Positions 51,923-60,794 of a stretch of DNA of 64,000 nt are shown here, piece by piece; position 1 is the stretch's first letter; the number at the start of each line of letters is the position of its first letter. This DNA is from JANQJA01 sp965267485 (GTDB taxonomy: Bacteria; Pseudomonadota; Gammaproteobacteria; Pseudomonadales; Azotimanducaceae), in contig OZ254080.1 of the NCBI GenBank assembly GCA_965267485.1, positions 992,001 to 1,056,000 on the forward strand, written 5' to 3'. The notes below the pieces were generated by a model, which was not told the DNA's origin, did not search any database, and saw only the letters and a list, made by a program, of their open reading frames with translations. The position numbers and the translations under genes are program-made.

Positions 51923-52607
51923 CCGAATCCGCGGGCGCCGATGCCTTCTCAACGAGGTGATCCATCACGTCCAGCATTCTGGCCGGCCCGACGCTCGCCG
52001 TCGTTCTCACCAGCCAGCGCCCGTCCACAATAATCGAGGGCACTGACGCGACGCGCATGCGCCGGGCCAGCAGGTCGGCCTGGGACAGCTTGTTCTGGAC
52101 TTCCGACGACAGGAAGACGCGCCTGAATTCATCACCGTCAATCCCGCGGTCTGCCATGTAGTCCACGATCTGGTCGATTGACGTCAGCCGTTCACCGCGA
52201 TCATGCAGTGCCTGGAACACGGCAGTGTGGTGTTCCTCAAGGAGGTCCATCTCTTCGAGGGTGTAGTACACGCCGCCGAGCAAACGCCAGAATGCGCTGG
52301 CCACTGCCGGGGTACGCTTGAAATCAATCCGGTCTTCCCGGGACTCGGCCCAGGCCTCGAGCGGCGCATCGAAGTTGTAGCAGTGGATGCAGGCGTACGA
52401 AAAGAATTCCATCACCTCGACGTCGTCACCCCGAACACGGCGGGGCTCCTCGAGCGCGAAGTAATGTGTTCCCTCGACGAACTCGCCCCCCGGCGATTCC
52501 GTCAGCACGAGAGTGTAGAGGAAGCCAATCAGTCCGAGGCCGAGGACGGCGACGACACCGACGACAACTTTCTGCCAGAGCAGGAATTTCGATTGTTTCT
52601 TTGCCAT
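51906..52607 (-). CDS. DsbA-like thiol:disulfide oxidoreductase, membrane-anchored
   Basis: A 233-residue thioredoxin-fold protein with an N-terminal anchor (VVVGVVAVLGLGLIGFLYTLVL) and the active site FFSYACIHCYNF (CIHC, near residue 74). The cis-Pro appears in VASVPSIIVDG and the inserted helical domain lies between. The layout matches DsbA (CPHC in E. coli) with a retained signal-anchor. It would introduce or isomerise disulfides in the periplasm. It is convergent with the YciI-like gene and divergent from the LLM enzyme. Confidence 0.87.
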   Translation of the reverse strand: MAKKQSKFLLWQKVVVGVVAVLGLGLIGFLYTLVLTESPGGEFVEGTHYFALEEPRRVRGDDVEVMEFFSYACIHCYNFDAPLEAWAESREDRIDFKRTPAVASAFWRLLGGVYYTLEEMDLLEEHHTAVFQALHDRGERLTSIDQIVDYMADRGIDGDEFRRVFLSSEVQNKLSQADLLARRMRVASVPSIIVDGRWLVRTTASVGPARMLDVMDHLVEKASAPADSASPSD

Positions 52608-52685
52608 GGCGGGGATTATAGCGGTCGAGCGGCCCTGGATACATCGGTATACTCGATCGGCTACTCAACCCAACAGGAGTCATCC

Positions 52686-53588
52686 ATGGCACGAATGCCT
52701 GCTCTCAGTCTTGCCGCGGTTCCGGGCCGCCGCAAGGCGACGATCGAACTCGCAACCGAAATCGAAAAGCGGGGCTTCACCGGCATCTACGGCCCGAGTC
52801 TGGGCGATTCGCTGGCGCTGTGTGAAGCGCTTGCCTTTGCCACCAACGAGATCAAGTTCGGCACCAGCATCATGCCGATCTACTTCCGGGACGTCGCGGA
52901 CTTCGCGCAGACCACTTCCTTCATCCACGAGGTGTCCGGCGGGCGTTTCCGGTTCGGGATCGGGGTCAGCCATGCGCCGGCACTGCGGGCCCGGGGCATC
53001 TCAGCGGGCAAGCCGCTGTCTGATACCCGTGATTTTGTGCAGCGCCTGCGGGACGTTCCTCGTGCCGGCGAATTGCCGCCGATCGTACTGGCCACGCTGC
53101 GCAAGAAAATGATCGCGCTGTCAGAAGAGATTGCCGAAGGCATGGTCTTCGCCAACGGCGCCCGCTCCCACATGAAAGAATCGCTGTCGGTCGTCTCCGA
53201 AGACGCGCGGGCGAATGACGACTTCTTCATCGGCGACATGATTCCAACCTGCATCAGCGACGATATCGAGGCCGCGAAAGCCGTCAACCGGAAGACGCTC
53301 ACGAGTTACGCGATGCTGCCGAACTATCGAAACTACTGGAAGGAAGCCGGCTATGTCGAAGAGATGGAAGGCATCGAGAAGGCAATCGAGGCCGGGGACA
53401 TGGAGTCGGTGCCGAAGTTTCTCACGGACGAATGGCTGGCAGACACCACGCTGTTCGGGCCAGCCACGCGCGTGCGGGATGAGCTTGAAGCGTGGTTCGA
53501 TGCGGGCGTGAAGACGCCGATTCTGGTGCCGTCTTCTGCCAATGGCGGGCAGATGGTCGCCTTTGAAGAACTGCTTGCGATCTTTTAG
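52686..53588 (+). CDS. LLM-class flavin/F420-dependent oxidoreductase
   Basis: A 300-residue luciferase-fold TIM-barrel protein. Segments such as GFTGIYGPSLGDSLALCEAL, KFGTSIMPIYFRDVADFAQTTSFIHEVSGGRFRFGIGVSH are characteristic. This subfamily (F420-dependent LLM-like) uses F420H2 in most characterised members, although FMN-linked members exist. AGGAG is 6 bases before ATG 52686. The genome encodes F420 biosynthesis 5 kb away, supporting F420 use. It is followed 8 bases later by an SDR gene with a strong AGGAGGT. Confidence 0.82.
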   Translation: MARMPALSLAAVPGRRKATIELATEIEKRGFTGIYGPSLGDSLALCEALAFATNEIKFGTSIMPIYFRDVADFAQTTSFIHEVSGGRFRFGIGVSHAPALRARGISAGKPLSDTRDFVQRLRDVPRAGELPPIVLATLRKKMIALSEEIAEGMVFANGARSHMKESLSVVSEDARANDDFFIGDMIPTCISDDIEAAKAVNRKTLTSYAMLPNYRNYWKEAGYVEEMEGIEKAIEAGDMESVPKFLTDEWLADTTLFGPATRVRDELEAWFDAGVKTPILVPSSANGGQMVAFEELLAIF

Positions 53589-53596
53589 GAGGTAAC

Positions 53597-54418
53597 GTGT
53601 CCAAGCTCAAGGGACAGCGCGCATTTGTCACGGGCGGCGGCAGCGGTATTGGCCTTGCCTGTGCGCAGGCGTTCGCGGCTGATGGCGCCAACGTCACGAT
53701 TATGGGGCGAAACCGGGAAAAACTCGACAAGGCGGTCGCCGAACTCAAAGCCCTGGCGCCGGATAGCGAGGTGCTCTCGTACGCCGGTGACGTGGGTGTC
53801 GAGCAGGATGTCATCGACGCCGTCGCGTTGGCCGCGGGAGACCACGGGCTCGACATCGCAGTCGCGAATGCCGGCACCGGTGCGCTTGCACCGATCATGG
53901 TGACGGAGTCGGACAGCTGGGAGCAGGTGATGAAAACCAACCTGACCGGCACGTTCTATACGATCAAGCACGCCGGCCGCGCGATGGCCAAATCCGGCGG
54001 TGGTGCGATCTGCACGATCTCATCGATCGCCGGCGTGAGAACCCACCGGTTCATGGGCACATACTGTGTCAGCAAGGCCGGAATCGACATGCTCGTTCGA
54101 AATTGCGCCGACGAACTCGGCATTGCCAATGTCCGCGTCAACAGCGTCTGTCCCGGGCTTGTCGATACGGAAATCGCCAGCGGCCTGATGACCACGCAGG
54201 AAGTGTATGACGACTACATGGAATGCATGCCGATTCGCCGTAACGGTGAGCCCGAGGATATCGGCAACGCTGTCCGCTTTCTGTGCGGGCCGGAATCGAG
54301 CTGGATCACCGGGGTGGTGTTGAGCGTCGACGGTGGCCACCACCTTCGCCGTGGTCCGAACGTGGAGCCCTTTTCACGGGCGCTCTTCGGCGACGATGTG
54401 ACCGAGGGGCGCGACTAG
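53597..54418 (+). CDS. Short-chain dehydrogenase/reductase
   Basis: A 273-residue SDR starting at GTG 53597 after a perfect AGGAGGT. The NAD(P)-binding motif is VTGGGSGIGLACAQAF, followed by NAG in VANAGTG, and the catalytic Ser-Tyr-Lys set in SIAGV...YCVSKAG. The basic residue after the second strand in TIMGRNREK suggests NADP use. It likely works with the LLM enzyme and the acyl-CoA enzymes in a degradation pathway. It is convergent with the alpha/beta hydrolase, overlapping by four bases. Confidence 0.9.
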   Translation: MSKLKGQRAFVTGGGSGIGLACAQAFAADGANVTIMGRNREKLDKAVAELKALAPDSEVLSYAGDVGVEQDVIDAVALAAGDHGLDIAVANAGTGALAPIMVTESDSWEQVMKTNLTGTFYTIKHAGRAMAKSGGGAICTISSIAGVRTHRFMGTYCVSKAGIDMLVRNCADELGIANVRVNSVCPGLVDTEIASGLMTTQEVYDDYMECMPIRRNGEPEDIGNAVRFLCGPESSWITGVVLSVDGGHHLRRGPNVEPFSRALFGDDVTEGRD

Positions 54419-55287
54419 GCGGTCTGCGCCGCCTCGTTCAGGAAGGGCTGCAGGTGGCCCATGAATTCATCGAACTGGTCGTGGTGGACCCAGTGCCCGG
54501 CTTCGTCGATATCGACGAGTCGGGCGCCCCGGAAGTGTTCGAGCGTACCTTCCTGACCGGTGCGGAAGCGGAAGCCCTGCTTGCCATTAACGAGCAGGAT
54601 GGGGCAATCGATCTGCTGCCAGATCCTGATGATGTCATCGTAGGGAATGCCGTACGCCGGCCTCGAATGCGTGTAGTTATCAAACTTCCACGAGTAGGTT
54701 CCGTCCTCGTTGCGGTCACTGCCGTGAATGGTCAGATGCCGGGCGCGGAACTCCTCCAGATGAGGGTTTGATTTCTGCATTCGCTGGAACGCGTCGGCGA
54801 GCGTGTCGTAGCGGCGAGGCACCCGCCCGGCGAGCCCTCTGACCTGATCAATCCAGGTGCGTATCTTCTCGTGCGGTTCGCCCTGGCCGCGGTACCACAT
54901 CGGGATGCCGCCCACGCCCTCGATCGACGTAAACGACGCAACCTTCTCGGGATAGGTGCCCGCATAGATTGACGCGATATTGCCTCCCATTGAGTGCGCG
55001 ACGATGTGTACGGGCTCGAGTTCCGCCTGATCGACGAGCTGGGCGATATCGTAGACGTAGTCCAGCGAGTTGTAAGGCGCGCCACGCACCCACTCGGAGT
55101 CGCCGTGGCCGCGAAGATCCGGCACCACAACGTGGAACGTTTCGCTCAGTCTTTCGGCGATCCAGTCCCAGCTGTGACAGTGATCCTGCGATCCGTGAAC
55201 GAGGAGGACGGTCGGCGCACCCTCATTGCCCCAATCGAGATAGTGAAGCCTCAGGCGCTGGGAAAAATACGTGTGTGAGGTTGGCAA
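54415..55287 (-). CDS. Alpha/beta hydrolase (epoxide hydrolase/esterase-like)
   Basis: A 290-residue hydrolase. The oxyanion region is LLVHGSQDHCHSWDWIAERL, the nucleophile elbow is AHSMGGNIASIYAG, and the late His is in EAGHWVHHDQFDEFM. The start is TTG 55287 (PTSHTYF) and is not backed by a strong Shine-Dalgarno; no better in-frame ATG is seen near the N-terminus. It is 12 bases after the acyl-CoA synthetase on the same strand. An ester or hydroxy-acyl substrate is likely. Confidence 0.85.
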   Translation of the reverse strand: MPTSHTYFSQRLRLHYLDWGNEGAPTVLLVHGSQDHCHSWDWIAERLSETFHVVVPDLRGHGDSEWVRGAPYNSLDYVYDIAQLVDQAELEPVHIVAHSMGGNIASIYAGTYPEKVASFTSIEGVGGIPMWYRGQGEPHEKIRTWIDQVRGLAGRVPRRYDTLADAFQRMQKSNPHLEEFRARHLTIHGSDRNEDGTYSWKFDNYTHSRPAYGIPYDDIIRIWQQIDCPILLVNGKQGFRFRTGQEGTLEHFRGARLVDIDEAGHWVHHDQFDEFMGHLQPFLNEAAQTA

Positions 55288-55299
55288 TTTCGGCTCTGC

Positions 55300-57105
55300 C
55301 TAGAATCTGACTTTGCGCTGCATGATCTCATCGTAGAAATCCGTGTCGAGGCGACAGTACGCATCGGTACCGGGTTTCATCACGAGCACGTCCTCTTCGA
55401 CCTGGTTCAGGTGGAAGGCCTGTTCCCTCAGATCATTCTTCTGCAGCTTGTGCGTCGAGGTTGTCGGCAACTCTTTCAGGACGCGTATGAAAATCGGGCG
55501 GGCGTAGGTCGGCAGGTTGTCGCGGATGTGCTTCGAGAGCGATTCGGTGTCGATCGTCGCAATATCGGTGCCCTCGCGGAACACGATCGCCGCCATGCCG
55601 GCCCGGCCGTCGGTACCCGGTATCTCGACGCCGTAGACGTTCGTGAAGATGACGTCGGTGTGCTGGTTGATGATCTCTGCCACCTCGTTGGTCGAGACGT
55701 TTTCGCTCTTCCAGCGGAACGTGTCACCGACGCGGTCGACGAACTGGTAGTGCTTCTGGCCAAAAGAGAAACCGACGTCGACGGTGCTCATGAGATCGCC
55801 GCTGTTGAAGTAGACATCGCCTTCCTCGAACGCGTTGCGCACGAGCTTCTTCTCGGAGGCGCTGTTATCCGTATAACCCTCGAACTTGCTTCGCTCGGTC
55901 ACCTCGATGAGCAGGAGGCCGGGTTGGCCTGGCTCGACCTCGATGCATCGGCCCTCGGGCGTACGAACGATCTCGTCGGCGGCGACATCGTAGGCCACCA
56001 GTTTGACGGGCGCGATCGCAAGGCCCACGGTGCAGTCCTTGTTGAATACGTTGGCGAAGCCGCCGTTACCCTCGCTGGCACCGTAAAACTCACCAATGCG
56101 CTCGATGTCGAAGCGCTGCTTGAATTCCTTCCAGATGTCCGGTCGCAGCCCGTTGCCGACAATCGACCGAATCGGGTTGTCACGATCATTCTCGCTGGGC
56201 GGCGCCGACATCAGGTAGCGGATGAATTCGCCGATGTAGACGAAGCTCGTGCAGTTGTACTTGCGCACGTCCTGCCAGAATTTGCTCACGGACAACCGGC
56301 GGCGAATGACCGTGGAGGCGCCGACGTGGAAGGCAGCGACCAGGCCAATCATGAGCCCGGTGCCGTGATACAGCGGCAGACAATTGTAGACGCGATCTTC
56401 CTGTTTGATGCGCAGCAGGAAGTCGGCGGACATGCCGGCAGCAGGCAGAACCCGCTTGCTCGTCACGACGGCGGCCTTGGGAAGTCCCGTTGTGCCGGAC
56501 GTAAAGATGTAATAGGCGGTTTCGCCGAGCCGCACGTCGGCGGCTTCGGACGGATCGCTGGTCTCCGCGCTGTCATCGCTGGAGTCAATCGCGATCGCCC
56601 AGTTTGGTGGCGGCGTAGCACCCTCGTCAGCAACGTAAAGGTAATCCTTGCCGTCCTCAAGGTTCAGCTCTTCCCGTACTTCCTCCAGTGATTCGGTGAG
56701 TTCCTCGCCGAACAGGCACTTGCTCGACTCAATGAGATTGATGCAGTGAACGAGGGGTTTGCGTGTCAGGTTGGTGTTGATCAGCCCGGCGATCGCGCCG
56801 AGCTTGCCAATTGCGACGATCGCGACGACGAAGTCGATCCGGTTCTGCATGAACAGCGAAACGCAGTCGCCGCGTTTGACGCCGTTTTCCTTCAGCCGAT
56901 GGGCAACGCGATTGGCGCGCTCGTTCAGTTCACGCCAGGTCACGACCTCGTCTTCGTACAGCAGGGCGGTTGCGTCGGGAATCGTGGCCGCATTGTTCTG
57001 CGCGAGCATGGCGATTGAGCCCGGCTCGTCAGCAGCCGGCGGTTTCAGCGTTGCGGCGGTATAAAGTACCTTCAGATCACCGAGAAGATTCCCGAGTGCG
57101 CCCAT
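55300..57105 (-). CDS. FATP-type long-chain acyl-CoA synthetase
   Basis: AMP-forming ligase of 601 residues. The ATP/AMP motif is YYIFTSGTTGLPKAA and the second region FYGASEGNGGFANVF, then GDLMSTVDVGF and VDRVGDTFRWKSENVSTNEVAEII, typical of very-long-chain/fatty acid transport protein (SLC27, FadD6-like) synthetases. It activates fatty or steroid-type acids to CoA thioesters, possibly coupled to uptake. It lies at the head of a two-gene minus-strand unit with the hydrolase and borders the AT-rich gap. Confidence 0.9.
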   Translation of the reverse strand: MGALGNLLGDLKVLYTAATLKPPAADEPGSIAMLAQNNAATIPDATALLYEDEVVTWRELNERANRVAHRLKENGVKRGDCVSLFMQNRIDFVVAIVAIGKLGAIAGLINTNLTRKPLVHCINLIESSKCLFGEELTESLEEVREELNLEDGKDYLYVADEGATPPPNWAIAIDSSDDSAETSDPSEAADVRLGETAYYIFTSGTTGLPKAAVVTSKRVLPAAGMSADFLLRIKQEDRVYNCLPLYHGTGLMIGLVAAFHVGASTVIRRRLSVSKFWQDVRKYNCTSFVYIGEFIRYLMSAPPSENDRDNPIRSIVGNGLRPDIWKEFKQRFDIERIGEFYGASEGNGGFANVFNKDCTVGLAIAPVKLVAYDVAADEIVRTPEGRCIEVEPGQPGLLLIEVTERSKFEGYTDNSASEKKLVRNAFEEGDVYFNSGDLMSTVDVGFSFGQKHYQFVDRVGDTFRWKSENVSTNEVAEIINQHTDVIFTNVYGVEIPGTDGRAGMAAIVFREGTDIATIDTESLSKHIRDNLPTYARPIFIRVLKELPTTSTHKLQKNDLREQAFHLNQVEEDVLVMKPGTDAYCRLDTDFYDEIMQRKVRF

Positions 57106-57342
57106 ATGAACTCCACACTATCGACCGAAAATTGACCCGCAATCATACGATGAATGGTGGTGGGGTGCATGGCTTCCAACGGCGCATTCGAAAGGTGTGC
57201 GACGTTCGCTCGCCGAGTCGTGCGCAAACGCTGCAAATAAAGGGAAAATGTTGCCGAATGTTAAGGGTCAGTTGTCGAACAAATGGCTTAAGTGGAGTCG
57301 TTTGCGCTAAAAATACAGGCCGAAATGGATTCAAGACCTGAC

Positions 57343-57351
57343 TTATTCACA
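57343..57351 (+). promoter_or_regulatory. DnaA box TTATTCACA
   Basis: Exact TTATNCACA match. The next exact box on the same strand starts 187 bases later, almost the same spacing as in the region near 17.5 kb. Confidence 0.5.
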
Positions 57352-57511
57352 CTGGGGCGGCGGCCTGACATATCGGGCACAAAACCGCAAGGAGCCTGCG
57401 GGAATAGGTGCGGTGCGGCGTAACGTACTGATATGCATAGGGAAAAATGAGAAAAATACTTCAGCGTCTCGTCAGTGGAGTCGTCAACACCTGTTGCGCT
57501 GCACGATAAAT

Positions 57512-57538
57512 GCAGAGTTATCACCAAAGTTATCCACA
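57512..57538 (+). repeat. 27-base repeat with DnaA box, copy 2
   Basis: Second copy of the element at 17704-17730 with 25 of 27 bases identical; differences are confined to the weak nonamer. It ends with the exact DnaA box TTATCCACA. Confidence 0.7.
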
Positions 57539-57654
57539 AGTTGCCTGTGTGCAAACGCGATGTGAGTGATCGCTTACGCAGGAGCGTCGATATCTTACAA
57601 CTCGCGTTAACATTCGTTTACATTTGGGGCCGCTGGCCCGCCGGAGGAGCGCTG

Positions 57655-58263
57655 ATGGCCATTGAATTCCTGCTTCGGGCGCACAGTGCGCCGACGCAGC
57701 CGCAGGCGTTTCTGAGCGCTGCAGGCGGTGATGCTCACGTCGAGTATCTCGCCCAGATCATCGTCAACACGCTCTTCGTTTCACAGGGACATCGCGAGGA
57801 TGATGTGCTGACCCTGGTGCTCGAGCAGTCGGCGGACTTTTCCCGGTCGTTGACGCTTCGCGGCGAAAGCCTCGGTCATCTGGGTGGCATGACCGAGTCT
57901 GCGTTGCTGGGCGCGATCGCCGATGCGCTGCAGGCCGGCAGCCGGCTCGGCAAGGCAGAATCCATTGTCTCGGACAGCGGCATCGAGGTCAGCGCGACCA
58001 GTTTCGAGCGTCTGGCCAGGGTGCGGCTCGAATCAAGCGCCGTGTTCCTGCTTGATCGCAAAGGGGCGGACATCCGGGAGGTCTCACTGCCGGACGACGC
58101 CTGTTTCCTGCTGACGGACCATATTCCGCTGCCCAGGAACCTGCGCAAGTCCTTTATTCGCCAGGGCGCGAAACCCGTCTCGTTGGGGCCCGTGATGCTG
58201 CATGCCTCGCAATGCGTGGTGCTGGTACAGAACGAATTCGATCGCCTGTACTCGCGCAGGTGA
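57655..58263 (+). CDS. trmY: TrmY-family tRNA pseudouridine methyltransferase
   Basis: A 202-residue SPOUT-fold protein matching the archaeal TrmY family (tRNA pseudouridine-54 N1-methyltransferase). The characteristic parts are FLLRAHSAPTQPQAF, HLGGMTESALLGAI, DIREVSLPDDACFLLTDH and SLGPVMLHASQCVVLVQNEFDRL, which hold the SAM-binding knot. Members are mostly archaeal, with a few in gammaproteobacteria of unknown function. GGAGG 6 bases before ATG 57655 sets the start. It lies 43 bases before npdG and is probably cotranscribed with the F420 genes. Confidence 0.85.
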   Translation: MAIEFLLRAHSAPTQPQAFLSAAGGDAHVEYLAQIIVNTLFVSQGHREDDVLTLVLEQSADFSRSLTLRGESLGHLGGMTESALLGAIADALQAGSRLGKAESIVSDSGIEVSATSFERLARVRLESSAVFLLDRKGADIREVSLPDDACFLLTDHIPLPRNLRKSFIRQGAKPVSLGPVMLHASQCVVLVQNEFDRLYSRR

Positions 58264-58306
58264 ATCATTAATAATTCGACGCTCGATTTTTCACCGGTAG
58301 CAGAAC

Positions 58307-58984
58307 ATGACGGAAACAATTGAATCTATTGCGATTTTGGGCGGAACCGGGGATCTCGGCGGTGGCCTTGCGCGACAATGGTCACGCGCCGGCTACAAGA
58401 TCCTGATTGGCTCGCGGACGCTGGAGAAAGGCCAGGCCGCTGCCGCTGCCCTGCTCGAGGAGTTTCCGGATCTGAACGTCACCGGGCACGAGAATGCGGA
58501 GGCGGCCAGCCAGGCGGATATCGTCGTGCTGACGGTGCCGTTCGCGCATCAGGTCAGCACGCTCGAGACCGTCAGGGATGCGCTCAAGGGCAAGATTCTG
58601 ATCGACGTTACGGTACCGCTGATGCCGCCAAAGGTCGGCACCGTGCAGCTGCCGGTCCGTGGCTCTGCCGCCCTTATGGCCCAGGATGCGGTAGGCGATG
58701 AGGTGACCGTCGTCTCGGCATTCCAGAATGTCGGTGCCGTGCACCTGCAGGAGGATCACAAGATCGAATGTGATGTGCTGGTGTGCGGCGACAAGAAGGC
58801 AGCTCGCGATACGGTCATCAAGCTCGTTGAAGCAGTAGGGCTCCGCGGCTTCCACGCCGGGCCGCTTGCCAATTCCGCTGCGACCGAGGCGCTGACCTCA
58901 GTGCTCATCACGATCAACCGGCATCACAAGATCGAGGGCTCCGGTATCGTCATCACCGGCGAACCCGCAGCCGACGCCGAGTGA
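58307..58984 (+). CDS. npdG: NADPH-dependent F420 reductase (NpdG/Fno)
   Basis: Transfers hydride between NADP(H) and coenzyme F420, supplying F420H2 in bacteria. The 225 residues begin with IAILGGTGDLGGGLARQWS, a Rossmann NADP-binding motif, followed by LIGSRTLEKG whose Ser-Arg-Thr selects NADP. VPFAHQ and the C-terminal GFHAGPLANSAATEALTSVLI are family hallmarks (F420 docking). The last four bases overlap the cofE start (GTGA). Its position directly before cofE and the cof cluster supports this function. Confidence 0.93.
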   Translation: MTETIESIAILGGTGDLGGGLARQWSRAGYKILIGSRTLEKGQAAAAALLEEFPDLNVTGHENAEAASQADIVVLTVPFAHQVSTLETVRDALKGKILIDVTVPLMPPKVGTVQLPVRGSAALMAQDAVGDEVTVVSAFQNVGAVHLQEDHKIECDVLVCGDKKAARDTVIKLVEAVGLRGFHAGPLANSAATEALTSVLITINRHHKIEGSGIVITGEPAADAE

Positions 58985-59760
58985 AGCTTACATTCGCCAG
59001 CATCGATCACATCCCGATGATCGAGCCGGGTGACGACCTCGTCGCGATCATCTGCGATGCGGTCGCCGCCTCGGGCGAGACCCTGCAGGACGACGACGTC
59101 ATCGTCATCGCCCAGAAGATCGTCTCCAAGGCGGAGGACCGCTATCTCGACCTGTCGACCGTCACACCGTCGCAGGAGGCGATCGATCTCGCGGCCGAGG
59201 TCGACAAGGACCCGCGCAAAGTGCAGGCGATTCTCGATGAGTCCAACGAAGTGGTGCGCAAGCGCGAGGGCGTGCTCATCGTCGAGCAGAAGCTCGGTTT
59301 CGTGCAGGCCAATGCCGGCATCGACCAGTCGAACATCCCTGATCGCGGCGCCGATGAGGACATGATGTGCCTGCTGCTGCCGGAAGACCCCGATGCCAGT
59401 GCGCGTCGCATCATGGAAGGAGTCGCCGAACGACTCGGTGTACGCGTCGGCGTCATCATCAATGACAGTCTGGGCCGGGCGTGGAGAAACGGCACCCTTG
59501 GGCTCGCGATTGGCGTTGCCGGCTTCAACTCGCTGGAAAACCACATTGGTGGCCATGACATCTTCGGGCGCGAACTGAAGGTCACCCTGATCGCAGCCGC
59601 GGACGAAATGGCCGCGGGCGCCTCCCTCGTCATGGGACAAACGACCGAGAAGACGCCGGTCGTGCTCGTTCGCGGCTATCAGCCGCGGGAACCGGAGGAT
59701 CCGGCGCTCAGAGGCGTTCGCCCGCTGATCCGGCCGAAAGAGATGGACCTGTTCAGATAG
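58981..59760 (+). CDS. cofE: CofE, F420-0:gamma-glutamyl ligase
   Basis: GTP-dependent ligase adding L-glutamates to F420-0. The 259-residue product from GTG 58981 shows IPMIEPGDDL, VIAQKIVSKAEDR, the substrate region ANAGIDQSN and the C-terminal IAAADEMAAGASLVMGQ. It is a single-domain enzyme like archaeal CofE and lacks the C-terminal nitroreductase-type domain that mycobacterial FbiB uses to reduce dehydro-F420. The start is coupled to npdG and the stop is 2 bases before cofD. Confidence 0.95.
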   Translation: MKLTFASIDHIPMIEPGDDLVAIICDAVAASGETLQDDDVIVIAQKIVSKAEDRYLDLSTVTPSQEAIDLAAEVDKDPRKVQAILDESNEVVRKREGVLIVEQKLGFVQANAGIDQSNIPDRGADEDMMCLLLPEDPDASARRIMEGVAERLGVRVGVIINDSLGRAWRNGTLGLAIGVAGFNSLENHIGGHDIFGRELKVTLIAAADEMAAGASLVMGQTTEKTPVVLVRGYQPREPEDPALRGVRPLIRPKEMDLFR

Positions 59761-59762
59761 TC

Positions 59763-60719
59763 ATGGGATCGCATTTCATCGCAGTCTCCGGCGGCGTCGG
59801 TGGCGCCAAGCTCGCGCTGGGACTGGCAGGCGTACTCGACCCCGAACGACTCACGATCGTCTGCAATACCGGCGACGACTTCGATCACCTCGGTTTTCGC
59901 ATCTGCCCGGACCTCGACACGGTCATGTACACCCTCGCCGGCGTCAGCAACCAGTCGCTGGGCTGGGGCCAGGAAGGCGAGAGCTGGCACTTTCTGGATG
60001 CGCTGGAGCGCCTCGGCGGCGAAACGTGGTTTCGCCTGGGCGATCGCGATCTGGCGACCCATACCATCCGCCGTCAGCTGCTGAACGAGGGCATGAGCCT
60101 TTCGGAGGCGACCCGGGAGCTCGCTTCCCGCCTGGGCGTCAAGCCGGCACTGGTGCCGATGACCGATGATGACGTACCAACGATCGTCATGACTGACGGC
60201 GGTGAGCCGCTGTCGTTCCAGCACTATTTCGTGCGGGACCGTTGCGCGCCGGCGGTCTCCGGTTTCGAGTTTCGTGGCGTTGCGCAGGCGGCGCCTGCGC
60301 CGGCGTTTGTCGAGGCGCTGGGACGCCCGGATCTGGGTGGCGTGCTGATTTGCCCGTCGAACCCCTTCGTCAGCGTGGATCCGGTGCTGGCGCTGCCTGG
60401 CGTGCTGGACGCGATGGCCGCCTCGCCCGCGCCGGTGATTGCCGTCAGCCCCATTGTGGCCGGCCTCGCCATCAAGGGACCCGCGGCGAAGATGATGCGG
60501 GAACTCGGCATGCCCCAGACCGCGCTGGCGGTCGCAGCGCATTATGAGGGCCGAATCGACGGGTTCGTGCTGGACGAGCAGGACGCGGCCACTGCCCCCG
60601 CAATCGCGGCGCTGGGCATGAAGGTTCATGTTGCCCAGACGGTCATGCAAACAGTCGCTGACAAGCTCGCCCTGGCCAACGAGACGCTGGCGTTTGCAGA
60701 GGCCATCACCCCGGGCTGA
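59763..60719 (+). CDS. cofD: CofD, 2-phospho-L-lactate (or related) transferase
   Basis: Moves the phosphorylated side chain from its GDP-activated form to the deazaflavin FO, forming F420-0 or its analogue. The 318-residue protein starts with VSGGVGGAKLALGLAG, and shows CNTGDDFDHLGFRICPDLDTVMYTLAG, WFRLGDRDLATH and ICPSNPFVSV, all typical. Bacterial homologues (FbiA) use phosphoenolpyruvate- or phosphoglycerate-derived donors; specificity cannot be read with confidence here. Adjacent to cofE upstream; a 75-base gap precedes cofC. Confidence 0.95.
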   Translation: MGSHFIAVSGGVGGAKLALGLAGVLDPERLTIVCNTGDDFDHLGFRICPDLDTVMYTLAGVSNQSLGWGQEGESWHFLDALERLGGETWFRLGDRDLATHTIRRQLLNEGMSLSEATRELASRLGVKPALVPMTDDDVPTIVMTDGGEPLSFQHYFVRDRCAPAVSGFEFRGVAQAAPAPAFVEALGRPDLGGVLICPSNPFVSVDPVLALPGVLDAMAASPAPVIAVSPIVAGLAIKGPAAKMMRELGMPQTALAVAAHYEGRIDGFVLDEQDAATAPAIAALGMKVHVAQTVMQTVADKLALANETLAFAEAITPG

Positions 60720-60794
60720 ACCGGGTTTTGGCACCTGTTGCCACGATAGCTGCCGTGATAACGTAATCGCCCTGTTGAACCCTGTCGGTAGTCG

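Larger units (their letters stand above)
57106..57654. other. 549-base AT-rich divergent region with DnaA boxes
   Basis: The largest gap in the window, between the acyl-CoA synthetase and trmY. It is less GC-rich than neighbouring genes and holds an exact DnaA box TTATTCACA (57343-57351), a 27-base element with the exact box TTATCCACA (57512-57538), and near its end GTTAACATTCGTTTACATT just before the trmY ribosome site. The open frame from 57475 into trmY is not thought coding. Promoters for both flanking operons must be here, but no convincing hexamer pair was singled out. Confidence 0.5.

Noticed and set aside
57475..57654. Upstream extension of trmY from a GTG at 57475
   Set aside because: Crosses the DnaA-box element and AT-rich gap; GGAGG and family homology set the start at 57655.
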